From Bradyrhizobium frederickii (lineage in GTDB: Bacteria > Pseudomonadota > Alphaproteobacteria > Rhizobiales > Xanthobacteraceae), in NCBI RefSeq assembly GCF_004570865.1, contig NZ_SPQS01000010.1, positions 1-64,000 of the forward strand: a DNA stretch of 64,000 nucleotides. Direction: 5' to 3'. Each line of letters begins with the position of its first letter. Within the stretch, counting starts at the first letter, position 1. Both the position numbers and the translations under genes were made by a program. The notes under the pieces are model-generated. The model was not told where the DNA came from. It did not search any database and saw only the letters and a list, made by a program, of their open reading frames with translations. Positions 36,886 through 45,115 of the stretch are shown piece after piece.

Positions 36886-38526
36886 TCAGAACAAGCTGCC
36901 CTGATCCACCGGTTTCGCCACGCGCTTCGGTGCGGGCTTTGCGTCCGCCGCCGCGGGCTTTGGCTGCGCCGGCGCGCGCTTGGCCGTCGGCGCCGGTCGA
37001 TCCGCATCCGCGGTCGCGCCGACGCGGCCATCGGCGAACTCGATCTCGACGCGTGCGCCAGGACCAATCGCGTCGGCCGCATGCAGGGGATGGCCGGCCT
37101 CGTCCCGCACCAGCGCAAAGCCGCGCGCGAGCACGCTGCGATAGGACAAAGCCGACAGCAGCTTGCCGCTGTTCTCGACGCGGGCATCGAGCCGGTGCAG
37201 CAGCGTCGCGAGCGCGCGTTGCGCCCGCTCCGCCAGACGATGCGTGCGCTCGCGCTGGCGGGCAATCGCGTTGCGCTGCGCCTGCGCATTGGAGAGCTTT
37301 GAGGCGCGCAAGCGAATCTGGAGCCCGGCGAAGCGGTCGCGCCGCTGCCGCAGCAGCGAACGCGTGGACAGGCCGAGCCGTTCGCCGCACACGGTGAGCC
37401 GGTGGTCGGCCTGTGCGATCTGGCCGTGCAGCACCCGCAGCGTCAGTTTTGAGCTGGCCGCGGTGAACCTGCGGAAATGCGCGTGCGTGTTGGCCTTGAG
37501 GCAGCGGGGCAGGGAGGCGCCCGCCGAATCCAGCCGCTGCCTGGGAATGGCGAGCAGATCGCCGGCCGCCGGCAGCGCGCGCGCGGCGGCGCGCAGTTCG
37601 CTGCGGCGGCTTTCCTGGGCGCGTTGCCAATAGGCGCGGGTGCGACGGCCGAGATCGGCGACCTCGACGAACAATTCGCTGCGCACCGGCACCGCCATCT
37701 CGGCCGCCGCCGTCGGCGTCGGGGCGCGCTTGTCGGCGACGAAATCGATCAGCGTGATGTCGGTCTCGTGCCCGACCGCGGAGATCAGCGGGATCATGCT
37801 TTCGGCCGCCGCCCGCACCACGATCTCCTCGTTGAACGACCAGAGGTCCTCCAGCGAGCCGCCGCCGCGTGCGACGATGAGCACGTCCGGCCGCGGAATC
37901 CTGCCGCCCTCCGGCAGCGCGTTGAAGCCGCGGATCGCGGCCGCGACCTGGTCGGCCGAGCCTTCGCCCTGCACCTTGACCGGCCACACCAGCACGCGGC
38001 GGGGGAAGCGGTCCTCCAGCCGGTGCAGGATGTCGCGGATCACGGCGCCGGTCGGCGAGGTGACGACGCCGATCACCTCCGGCAGCCACGGCAGCAGCTG
38101 CTTGCGCGCCTCGTCGAACAGGCCCTCGGCGGCGAGCTTCTTCTTGCGCTCCTCCATCAGCGCCATCAGCGCGCCGATGCCGGCCGGCTCCAGCGCCTCG
38201 ATCACGATCTGGTATTTCGAGGAGCCCGGATAGGTCGTGAGCTTGCCGGTGGCGATGACCTCGAGCCCCTCCTGGGGCTTGAAGCGCATCCGGCCGTGCA
38301 CGCCCTTCCAGATCACCGCCTCGATCTTGGCGCTCTCGTCCTTGAGCGCGAAATAGCAATGGCCCGAGGAGTGGGCGCCGCGGAATCCCGAGATCTCGCC
38401 GCGGACCCGGACATGGCCGAAGGTATCCTCCACAGTCCGCTTCAAGGACTGGGAGAGCTCGGAGACGGTGAATTCGTACGCGTTGTTGAGTTGTTCCGCA
38501 GGCGGCATCGGCAAACGATTCGGCAT
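36886..38526 (-). CDS. xseA: Exodeoxyribonuclease VII large subunit XseA
   Basis: A 546-residue catalytic subunit that degrades single-stranded DNA from both ends. N-terminal OB fold (VRVRGEISGFRGAHSSGHCY), catalytic core with GVVTSPTGAVIRDI, ARGGGSLEDLWSFN and AVGHETDITLIDFVADKRAPTPTAAAE, then a long Arg/Ala-rich coiled region and an Ala/Pro/Lys tail ending DQGSLF. No xseB is visible here. Confidence 0.95.
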   Translation of the reverse strand: MPNRLPMPPAEQLNNAYEFTVSELSQSLKRTVEDTFGHVRVRGEISGFRGAHSSGHCYFALKDESAKIEAVIWKGVHGRMRFKPQEGLEVIATGKLTTYPGSSKYQIVIEALEPAGIGALMALMEERKKKLAAEGLFDEARKQLLPWLPEVIGVVTSPTGAVIRDILHRLEDRFPRRVLVWPVKVQGEGSADQVAAAIRGFNALPEGGRIPRPDVLIVARGGGSLEDLWSFNEEIVVRAAAESMIPLISAVGHETDITLIDFVADKRAPTPTAAAEMAVPVRSELFVEVADLGRRTRAYWQRAQESRRSELRAAARALPAAGDLLAIPRQRLDSAGASLPRCLKANTHAHFRRFTAASSKLTLRVLHGQIAQADHRLTVCGERLGLSTRSLLRQRRDRFAGLQIRLRASKLSNAQAQRNAIARQRERTHRLAERAQRALATLLHRLDARVENSGKLLSALSYRSVLARGFALVRDEAGHPLHAADAIGPGARVEIEFADGRVGATADADRPAPTAKRAPAQPKPAAADAKPAPKRVAKPVDQGSLF

Positions 38527-38644
38527 TTGGGGTCGGACCCGACGTTAAGGATTTTCATGGCGCGGCGCCAATCCGGCGATTGATTCTAAGAGTACTCTGT
38601 AATATAGAGTTATCTATTGTTGATCGATTTGAGGGAGGCAAGCC

Positions 38645-39655
38645 ATGGCGGTCCGTCTGGTGCGCGGCGTTCTGAACGGCCTGAAATGGGTCCTGTGTGC
38701 GGCCGGCGCGGTGGCGCTGACCTTGGCCGCAATGATCGCAACGCCACTGGAGCGGCCGCCTGAGATGCGCTCCGTCTCCGACTCCAGCAAGGGGATCGAC
38801 TGGTCCACGCTGCCATCGCTCGAGCGCTTTCAGGCGCGTGACGGGACCTGGATCGGCTATCGCCATTACGCAGCCAACGGCCCGGCGACGGGCGGCGGGG
38901 CGATCTTCATTCACGGCTCCTCCGGCTCCAGCGGCACGGTCAACCATGCGCTGACCCATGCGATCGCCGCGCGCGGCGTGGAGACCTGGGCGCTCGACAT
39001 CCGCGGCCATGGCGGCTCCGGCACCCGCGGCGACATCGGCTATGTCGGCCAGCTCGAGGACGACCTGATCGATTTCGTCGCCCATCTGCGCAAGGGCGCG
39101 CCGGACCTGCCGCTCACTTTGATCGGCCATTCCGCCGGCGCCGGCTTCTCGCTGCGCGTCGCCGCGACGCCGATCATGCAGGACATGTTCGTGCGCACCG
39201 TGCTGCTCGCGCCCTATCTCGGCTACGACGCGCCGACCAACCGGCCGGATTCCGGCGGCTGGGCCAAGGCCGACATTCCACGCTTCCTGGGCCTGACCGC
39301 GCTGCGCAAGCTCGGCATCGACTGCTGTTCGCAGCTCCCGGTGCTCGCTTTCGCGGTGCCCGCGACCTCGGCGAAGTACCTGACCTCGACCTATTCGGAC
39401 CGCCTGATGCGCAACTTTGCCACGCGCGGCTATCGGCTCGATCTGCCGGCAACCACGCGTCCGATCACGATCTTCGGCGGCGGCGAGGACGAGATGATGA
39501 TCTCGGACAAATATGCGGAAGTGGTGCAGACGCTCAAACCTTCGGTCGACGTCAAGATCATCGACGGCATCAATCACATGGGCATCGTCACCAATTCGAA
39601 GGCGATCTCGGTGATCGCCGAGGACGTGGCAAGGCGCGGGGTAGGGCAGTCGTGA
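38645..39655 (+). CDS. Membrane-anchored alpha/beta hydrolase
   Basis: A 336-residue hydrolase with one N-terminal membrane helix (WVLCAAGAVALTLAAMIA). Oxyanion region IHGSSGSSG, nucleophile elbow GHSAGAG, and the acid/His near GGGEDEMM and GINHMGIV. Resembles lysophospholipase-type alpha/beta hydrolases; substrate unknown. GGGAGGCAAGCC precedes ATG 38645. Confidence 0.88.
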   Translation: MAVRLVRGVLNGLKWVLCAAGAVALTLAAMIATPLERPPEMRSVSDSSKGIDWSTLPSLERFQARDGTWIGYRHYAANGPATGGGAIFIHGSSGSSGTVNHALTHAIAARGVETWALDIRGHGGSGTRGDIGYVGQLEDDLIDFVAHLRKGAPDLPLTLIGHSAGAGFSLRVAATPIMQDMFVRTVLLAPYLGYDAPTNRPDSGGWAKADIPRFLGLTALRKLGIDCCSQLPVLAFAVPATSAKYLTSTYSDRLMRNFATRGYRLDLPATTRPITIFGGGEDEMMISDKYAEVVQTLKPSVDVKIIDGINHMGIVTNSKAISVIAEDVARRGVGQS

Positions 39656-39707
39656 TGCGCCCCGTCGACGGCAAGGCAATCGCAGACAGGAGCGGTTTCC
39701 CCGCGGC

Positions 39708-39875
39708 CATCCTTCGAGACGCCCGCCTGCGGCGGGCCCTCAGGATGAGGGGCGGAGTCCGCGGCAGCCGCTTCAACGGGTCCTGGTGCAGCTGAGCCTC
39801 ATCCTGAGGAGACCGCTGGAAGCGGTCGTCTCGAAGCCTCATCCTGAGGAGACCGCGTAGCGGTCGTCTCGAAGG
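39708..39875. repeat. Cluster of CATCCTGAGG-type repeats, two in tandem
   Basis: A hairpin at 39708-39750 (CATCCTTCGAGACGCCCGCC ... CCTCAGGATG) followed by two direct, nearly identical units at 39797-39836 and 39837-39874 (CCTCATCCTGAGGAGACCGC ... AGCGGTCGTCTCGAAG), each itself a hairpin. Confidence 0.8.
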
Positions 39876-39936
39876 ACGAGGCGCTCAGGTGTCACCGAGC
39901 GTCATACGAGATAGCCCAGGGACAGAAAGGGACGAC

Positions 39937-40491
39937 ATGATCGACAGCAAGGAGGCATCCGCAGCGCTGGCCGATATCGACGACATCGTCCAGCGCGTGA
40001 AGCAATCGCAGCTCTATGAGCTCGCGAGCCTCGCTGCGGTGTGGTGGGGTGTGCTGGTGTTCGCAGCCAATCTCGTGACCTGGCTCTGGCCGATCTACGC
40101 GGTCTACGCCTGGGTTGCGGTGGACGTTCTCGGCGTCGGCGGTCTGATTGCCCTTCGCGTGTTCAATCCGAAAAACCACCCCTTTGGGGCTGGCGTTGGC
40201 ATCAGGCTGTTCCTGATATTCGCCCTGTTCTTCGCGTTCGGCTATCTCGTGACCAACGTTGTCGGTCATTTCGGTCCACGCCAGCTGGGAACGTTCTGGC
40301 CGATCTATTTCATGCTGTTCTACACACTCGCCGGGCTCTGGTTCGGCTACGCCTTCGTTGCGATCGGTCTTTGCATCACGGCGCTGACGCTGTTCGGCTT
40401 CTTCTACATCGGCGAGGCATTCCCGCTGTGGATGGCCTTCGTCAACGGCGGCGGCCTGATCCTCGGCGGGCTCTGGATGCGGCGGATCTAG
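39937..40491 (+). CDS. Membrane protein of unknown function
   Basis: A 184-residue protein with a short cytoplasmic N-terminus (ASAALADIDDIVQRVKQS) and five membrane helices. Commonly found next to a small winged-helix regulator, as here: the regulator starts three bases after its stop. Probably expressed and controlled together. AGAAAGGGACGAC precedes ATG 39937. Confidence 0.82.
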   Translation: MIDSKEASAALADIDDIVQRVKQSQLYELASLAAVWWGVLVFAANLVTWLWPIYAVYAWVAVDVLGVGGLIALRVFNPKNHPFGAGVGIRLFLIFALFFAFGYLVTNVVGHFGPRQLGTFWPIYFMLFYTLAGLWFGYAFVAIGLCITALTLFGFFYIGEAFPLWMAFVNGGGLILGGLWMRRI

Positions 40492-40494
40492 CGC

Positions 40495-40794
40495 ATGGCC
40501 GAGCTCGACGACATCATCCACCAGCCGCTGCGGCTGAAGATCATGGCCGCGCTGAACGCGCTGCCCGTATCGGCCGGTCTCGAATTCGCCCGCCTGAAGA
40601 AGCTCACCGGCGCCACCGACGGCAATCTGGGCGCGCATATCGAGACCCTGGCCAAGGCGGGGTACGTGTCCGTGGAGAAGGCCTTCGTCGGCAAGAAGCC
40701 GCAGACCACGGTCACCGCCACCGCCGCCGGCCGCGGCGCATTCGCGCGGCATGTGGCAACGTTGCAGGAGATCATTGCGGGGAGGCAGGTGTAG
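40495..40794 (+). CDS. Winged-helix transcriptional regulator (HTH_34 type)
   Basis: A 99-residue, single-domain MarR-like regulator. Family pattern: DDIIHQPLRLKIMAALNAL, FARLKKLTGATDGNLGAHI as the recognition helix region, and FVGKKPQTTVTATAAGRGAF as the wing. It follows the membrane protein by three bases; a damaged copy of its 3' part lies at 42111-42237. Confidence 0.88.
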   Translation: MAELDDIIHQPLRLKIMAALNALPVSAGLEFARLKKLTGATDGNLGAHIETLAKAGYVSVEKAFVGKKPQTTVTATAAGRGAFARHVATLQEIIAGRQV

Positions 40795-40802
40795 CGGCCG
40801 CC

Positions 40803-40908
40803 GTCATTCCGGGGCGCGCCCCCTTGGGCGCGAACCCGGAATCCATCCCACCTCCGACGCTGCGGCCCAATGGATTCCGGGTTCGCGCTGCGCGCGCCCC
40901 GGAATGAC
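40803..40908. repeat. Dispersed palindromic repeat (TCATTCCGGGGCGCGC type)
   Basis: TCATTCCGGGGCGCGCCCCC ... GCGAACCCGGAATCCATCC at the left and GGATTCCGGGTTCGCGCTGC ... GCGCCCCGGAATGAC at the right: one long interrupted palindrome of about 106 bases, following the regulator gene. Confidence 0.78.
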
Positions 40909-40912
40909 AGTT

Positions 40913-40947
40913 CGTAGGACGGGTTGAGCCCTTGCGAAACCCATCGC
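40913..40947 (+). repeat. REP sequence, left flank of RAYT
   Basis: A 35-base unit, CGTAGGACGGGTTGAGCCCT... , reading GTAG + hairpin G(A)CGGGTT / AACCCATC. Its reverse complement lies at 41514-41548 with one mismatch in 35. Confidence 0.9.
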
Positions 40948-40954
40948 TTCTCTA

Positions 40955-41488
40955 TCACCGTTCACCGTAACCGCGGCAGTCATCCGACTGATCGCCGGCC
41001 CAATCGGCCGGGTAATTGCCAAGCTCCACGTGGCGATGAAACGAGGAGGGAGCCCAGTCACGTACTCGGTTGACGAGCCCGTGCTTGACCGGATTGATAT
41101 GAACGTAGTCTACATGCCGCGCGAAATCGCCTTCGTCGCGAATGGTATGCTCCCAATATCTGCGCTGCCAGATGCCCCGTTCACCTTTGGCCGAGCGGCT
41201 TTGGGATATCCTTTCGTTGCGCGCCAGACCGCGCGAAAAGGTGGATTTGATCAACTGCCAGCGCATTGCAAAATCGGCATCACCTTCTGGTAATGTCCAC
41301 ACCGAGTGAAGGTGGTCAGGCAGCACCACGATGGCATCGATGGTAAATGGATGGCGCCGGTGCGTTTCGCGAAACGCCCCGCGCAACACCTCGATATGAT
41401 CTGTCAGCAACGCCAGCCTCCGCTCCGCCAGATTGACGGTGAAGAAGAAGCACCCACCCGGAACGAAGTTGCGGCGGTACGCGGTCAT
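40955..41488 (-). CDS. REP-associated tyrosine transposase (RAYT, IS200-like)
   Basis: A 177-residue Y1/HUH nuclease of the REP-associated type. HUH-type motif LPDHLHSVW, TVN near the N-terminus (FFFTVNLAERR), and the C-terminal pattern DYVHINPVKHGLV. Such proteins bind and cut REP hairpins. It is flanked by inverted 35-base REP sequences (40913, 41514) and nothing else of an insertion sequence, so it probably acts as a domesticated processor of REPs. Confidence 0.93.
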   Translation of the reverse strand: MTAYRRNFVPGGCFFFTVNLAERRLALLTDHIEVLRGAFRETHRRHPFTIDAIVVLPDHLHSVWTLPEGDADFAMRWQLIKSTFSRGLARNERISQSRSAKGERGIWQRRYWEHTIRDEGDFARHVDYVHINPVKHGLVNRVRDWAPSSFHRHVELGNYPADWAGDQSDDCRGYGER

Positions 41489-41513
41489 TACGCGATCTTA
41501 TCACGAAACAAGT

Positions 41514-41548
41514 GCGATGGGTTTCGCAAGGGCTCAACCCATCCTACG
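41514..41548 (-). repeat. REP sequence, right flank of RAYT
   Basis: GCGATGGGTTTCGCAAGGGC... ending CCTACG. Read on the minus strand it is CGTAG + GATGGGTT-loop-AACCCATC, the GTAG-hairpin form; inverted relative to 40913-40947. Confidence 0.9.
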
Positions 41549-41725
41549 GGCTGCGCGCATCGATGTCAGCCTTGCCTGTTCGGCTGGTATGTGCCGCGGC
41601 TCGACTAAGAGCCTCGACGGGACCGGGAACAATGTCCATGTGATCTGATTGGAACGTTGGTACGTCCAATCCGGGATCAACCAGCGAGCTTCCTGGGAGG
41701 CGTCTTTATCAGGGAGGAGCCACCA

Positions 41726-41914
41726 ATGGATGACGAACGAAAATCATCAAAGGCGGGGGAACAGGCCGCTGAAGGCTTGCGTGAAGCGACGTCCAAGGAA
41801 GAAGCGAAGAACGAGAGCAAGATGGGGCACGATCTGGCCAAGGGGTCTGATCGTTTCGAAGAGCGCTCGAAAAGCTCCGATGGAAAGAGCGCAGAAGAGA
41901 AACAAAAAGGGTGA
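41726..41914 (+). CDS. Small, highly charged protein
   Basis: A 62-residue, Lys/Glu/Ser-rich, probably unfolded protein (ERKSSKAGEQAAEGLREATS ...). AGGGAGGAG lies just upstream of ATG 41726, a strong site. No function recognised; composition is like small stress-induced hydrophilic proteins. Confidence 0.68.
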   Translation: MDDERKSSKAGEQAAEGLREATSKEEAKNESKMGHDLAKGSDRFEERSKSSDGKSAEEKQKG

Positions 41915-41942
41915 AAGCAGACCCGTTTCTGCGGGCTCGGTG

Positions 41943-42062
41943 CAACCTCTCCCGCGTGCGGGAGAGGTCGCGCAAGGCGCGGGTGAGGGCTTTCTCCTCT
42001 GGGGGAGTATCCCATTGCGGAAATACCCTCTCCCCAGCCCTCTCCCGCAAGCGGGAGAGGGA
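41943..42062. repeat. Dispersed repeat family F-like, copy 2
   Basis: CAACCTCTCCCGCGTGCGGGAGAGG near 41942-41966 and CCCTCTCCC...GCGGGAGAGGG near 42026-42061, enclosing GCGCGGGTGAGGGC. Similar to family F without its CTCATCCGG end block. Confidence 0.65.
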
Positions 42063-42110
42063 GTGCACTTATGTTGCAGCGATCAAACCTGATCTCATCA
42101 CGCTTTAGGA

Positions 42111-42237
42111 AACGCCGCCGAGAAAGCGTTCGTCGGCAAGAAGCCGCAGACCACGGTCACCGCCACCGCCGCTGGCCGCGGGGCGTTTGCGCGGCACGTC
42201 GCGATTGCAGGAGATTATCGCGGGGAAGCAGGTTTGA
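42111..42237 (+). pseudogene. Decayed duplicate of the winged-helix regulator 3' end
   Basis: GAGAAAGCGTTCGTCGGCAA onwards (42120) closely matches the last 39 codons of the regulator at 40495-40794 (from 40675), but begins without the first 60 codons and loses two bases after HVA, so the frame shifts to AGDYRGEAG before restoring only in another frame, ending TGA 42235-42237. Flanked by family F repeats on both sides. Confidence 0.85.
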
Positions 42238-42256
42238 TCGCCTGCGGTGCCGATTG

Positions 42257-42420
42257 CTGTGCCCTCGCCCCTTGCGGGAGAGGGCATCTCCGCTGGTAGA
42301 CACAAGCTCACTCGGGTGAGGGGTTCTCTCGGCGAGTCCTATTTCCAATTGGAATCTGCGGATGCAACCCCTCATCCGGCGCTTCGCGCCACCTTCTCCC
42401 GCAAGGGGAGAAGGGGCAGC
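42257..42420. repeat. Dispersed repeat family F, copy 3
   Basis: CCCTCGCCCC...GGGAGAGGGC at 42261-42287, GGTGAGGGGTTCTCTC, a CCAATTGGAATCTGCGG centre, and the same end block as at 15988-16031 (CTCATCCGGCGCTTCGCGCC, then CTTCTCCCGCAAGGGGAGAAG). Confidence 0.78.
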
Positions 42421-42527
42421 AGAGCAAGTCGCCGGAATGACGGGGAGTCCTGGCCGTTTCCCCTTGAGCCCCCCGCCGATTCGTGCGACCTCCGCCCTCA
42501 GCAAAACCCCTCATTTCTGAGCCCTCG

Positions 42528-43811
42528 ATGCATATTCTCCTGCTCGGTTCCGGCGGCCGCGAACATGCCCTGGCGTGGAAGATCGCAGCCTCCCCCCTGG
42601 TGACCAAATTCTGGTGCGCGCCCGGCAATGCCGGCATCGCGAAGGAGGCCGAATGCGTGGCGCTCGATGTCGCCGACCATGCCGCGGTGATCGACTTCTG
42701 CAAGCAGAACAAGGTCGAACTCGTGGTGGTCGGGCCGGAGACGCCGCTGGCGGCCGGCATCGTCGATGATCTCACCGCCGCCGGCATCAAGGCGTTCGGG
42801 CCGAGCAAGGCGGCCGCGCAGCTCGAAAGCTCCAAGGGGTTCACCAAGGCGCTCTGCACCGAATTCGGCATTCCGACCGGCGCCTACAAGCGCTTCACCA
42901 ATGCCAACGATGCGCGCGACTACGTGGGCAGCCAGGGCGCGCCGATCGTGGTGAAGGCCGACGGGCTTGCCGCCGGCAAGGGCGTCGTCGTTGCCAAGAC
43001 CGTGCGCGAGGCCGAGGACGCCATCGCCATGATGTTCGAGGGCGCCTTCGGCGAGGCCGGCGCCGAGGTCGTGATCGAGGAATTTTTGCCCGGCCGCGAG
43101 ATCAGCTTCTTCGCGCTGTGCGACGGCGAGACCGCGATCCCGCTGGCCTCCGCGCAGGACCACAAGCGCGTGTTCGACCACGACGTCGGCCCGAACACCG
43201 GCGGCATGGGCGCCTATTCGCCGACGCCGCTGGTGACGCCTCAGGTCCACGACGCGATCATGGCCAAGATCATCCTGCCGACGGTATCAGGCATGAAGCA
43301 GCGCGGCACGCCGTTCCGCGGCGTGCTCTATGCCGGCATCATGCTGACGACGCAGGGCCCGAAACTGTTCGAGTTCAACGTCCGCTTCGGCGATCCCGAG
43401 TGCCAGGTGCTGATGCTGCGCATGATGTCGGATATCGTGCCGGCGCTGCTGGCCGCCTGCGACGGGCAGCTGAAGCATTTCGATCTGCGCTGGCACAAGG
43501 AATCCGCGCTCACCGTGGTGATGGCGGCGAAGGGCTATCCCGGCGACTACCAGAAGGGCACGCGCATCGAGGGGCTCGACGACGCCGCCAAGGTGGACAA
43601 TGTCGAGATCTTCCACGCCGGCACGGTGGCGAAGGACGGTGCGATCCTCGCCAATGGCGGCCGCGTGCTCAATGTCTGCGCGTTGGGGGCGACCGTGACG
43701 GAAGCGCAGGCCCGGGCCTACCAGGCCGTCGATCGCATCCGCTGGCCGGAAGGCTTCTGCCGCCGCGACATCGGCTGGCAGGCGGTGGAGGCGGAGAAGG
43801 CCAAGATCTGA
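42528..43811 (+). CDS. purD: Phosphoribosylamine-glycine ligase PurD
   Basis: A 427-residue ATP-grasp enzyme of purine synthesis (GAR synthetase). Motifs: LLLGSGGREHALAWK at the start, VVGPETPLAAG, the ATP-grasp VKADGLAAGKGVVVA, QDHKRVFDHDVGPNTGGMGA and EFNVRFGDPE. ATG 42528 begins the conserved sequence. No pur neighbour; the next gene down is unrelated. Confidence 0.97.
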   Translation: MHILLLGSGGREHALAWKIAASPLVTKFWCAPGNAGIAKEAECVALDVADHAAVIDFCKQNKVELVVVGPETPLAAGIVDDLTAAGIKAFGPSKAAAQLESSKGFTKALCTEFGIPTGAYKRFTNANDARDYVGSQGAPIVVKADGLAAGKGVVVAKTVREAEDAIAMMFEGAFGEAGAEVVIEEFLPGREISFFALCDGETAIPLASAQDHKRVFDHDVGPNTGGMGAYSPTPLVTPQVHDAIMAKIILPTVSGMKQRGTPFRGVLYAGIMLTTQGPKLFEFNVRFGDPECQVLMLRMMSDIVPALLAACDGQLKHFDLRWHKESALTVVMAAKGYPGDYQKGTRIEGLDDAAKVDNVEIFHAGTVAKDGAILANGGRVLNVCALGATVTEAQARAYQAVDRIRWPEGFCRRDIGWQAVEAEKAKI

Positions 43812-43856
43812 CACAGCTTCGGGCTGACACAGCTTCGGGCTGACACGGCTTCGGCC
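43809..43856 (+). repeat. Triple 16-base tandem repeat at the purD stop
   Basis: TGACACAGCTTCGGGC twice exactly (43809-43824, 43825-43840), then TGACACGGCTTCGGCC. The purD stop codon TGA is the first three bases. Confidence 0.92.
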
Positions 43857-44060
43857 GAGCGTCCGGATGGGCCGGAAAGGTACGCCGGGCCGGGACTCCC
43901 GCGGTTTTGGTCACCGCGCCGCCACATCCGCACTCCAGAAATGTGCAATCAGCTGTTGGGGTTAGTGACCCCGCAGATCATACCGCTACTGTGCATGGGG
44001 TTGTTTTCGACATTTTTTGGTCGGGCGGCCCCACGACTGACCAGATAAGGATGCAACAAG

Positions 44061-44966
44061 ATGTCCGATCTCGCCGACCTCTATCCGGATTTTGCCGCCG
44101 AATGGATCAATACCTCGTTCGGCCGCGTCTTCGCCCGCGTCGGCGGCAGCGGGCCGCCGCTGTTGCTCCTGCACGGCTTCTCCGAGACCCACGTGATGTG
44201 GCATCAGGTGGCGCCTGAGCTGGCCGAGCACTTCACGTTGATCATCGCCGATCTGCCGGGCTACGGCTGGTCCGACATGCCCGAGAGCGATGCGCTGCAC
44301 ATCCCCTACAGCAAGCGCGCGATGGCGAAGGCCATGGTCGAGATGATGGAGCGGCTCGGCCACGTGCACTTCGCGCTCGCCGGCCACGACCGCGGCGGCC
44401 GCGTCTCCTACCGCCTCGCGCTCGACCATCCCGGCCGGCTGTCGAAGCTCGCGGTGCTCGATATCCTGCCGACCTATAATTACTGGGAGCGGATCAACCG
44501 CGCCTACGCGCTGAAGATCTATCACTGGACCTTCCTGGCGCAGCCCTATCCGCTGCCGGAGACGCTGATTTCGAGCAACGGCGAGTTCTTCCTGCGCTTC
44601 AAGATGGCGAGCCAGACCAAGTCGAGGACGCTCGATGCGATCGATGAGCGGGCGCTCGAACATTACCTCGCCCCGTTCCGCGATCCCGCCCGCGTGCATG
44701 CGATGTGCGAGGACTACCGCGCCGGCGCCTATTTCGACTACGACCTCGACAAGGCGGATTTCGAGGCCGGCAAGAAGATCACCATTCCCATGCTGGCGCT
44801 GTGGGGCAATGCCGGCGTGGCGCAAGCCGCGGCGACGCCGCTCGATACCTGGCGGCAATGGGCGACGAACGTGGAGGGCATGCCGGTGGATTCCGGCCAC
44901 TTCCTCACCGAGGAGAATCCCGAGGTCACCGCGAGCGCGCTGCGGGAGTTTTTCGCGGCCGGTTGA
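44061..44966 (+). CDS. Fluoroacetate dehalogenase (haloacetate dehalogenase)
   Basis: A 301-residue soluble alpha/beta hydrolase that replaces the halogen of fluoro- or chloroacetate by hydroxyl, giving glycolate. Nucleophile Asp110 and Arg111, Arg114 (GHDRGGR), Asp134 (VLDILP), the halide pocket His155-Trp156 and Tyr219, and His280 (SGHFLTEE) all occur at the same numbers as in the structurally studied Rhodopseudomonas enzyme RPA1163. HGFSETHVMW is the oxyanion region. Other alpha/beta hydrolases do not share this full set. It stands alone, between purD and tadA. Activity is inferred, not shown. Confidence 0.93.
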   Translation: MSDLADLYPDFAAEWINTSFGRVFARVGGSGPPLLLLHGFSETHVMWHQVAPELAEHFTLIIADLPGYGWSDMPESDALHIPYSKRAMAKAMVEMMERLGHVHFALAGHDRGGRVSYRLALDHPGRLSKLAVLDILPTYNYWERINRAYALKIYHWTFLAQPYPLPETLISSNGEFFLRFKMASQTKSRTLDAIDERALEHYLAPFRDPARVHAMCEDYRAGAYFDYDLDKADFEAGKKITIPMLALWGNAGVAQAAATPLDTWRQWATNVEGMPVDSGHFLTEENPEVTASALREFFAAG

Positions 44967-44996
44967 GCTGTGACGCTGCAGGCCACACACTCAACT

Positions 44997-45100
44997 GTCA
45001 TCGCCCGGCTTGACCGGGCGATCCAGTACGCCGAGACGGCAATGGTTGATCCGAGAAGCCACGGCGTACTGGATGCCCCGGTCAAGCCGGGGCATGACAG
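44997..45100. repeat. Dispersed palindromic repeat, family A, copy 2
   Basis: GTCATCGCCCGGCTTGACCG ... CCAGTACG ... CGTACTGGATGCCCCGG ... GGGGCATGACAG. Same plan and nearly the same length as 51-153. Confidence 0.85.
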
Positions 45101-45115
45101 CGCAGGGTGGAGCCG

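Noticed and set aside
39708..39875. Direct repeats considered as a CRISPR array
   Set aside because: Units are adjacent with no spacers, are palindromic along their whole length and have no cas genes nearby.
40913..41548. Complete IS200-type insertion sequence
   Set aside because: The ends are REP hairpins rather than IS200/IS605 subterminal ends, and the protein fits the REP-associated group; so called a RAYT unit.
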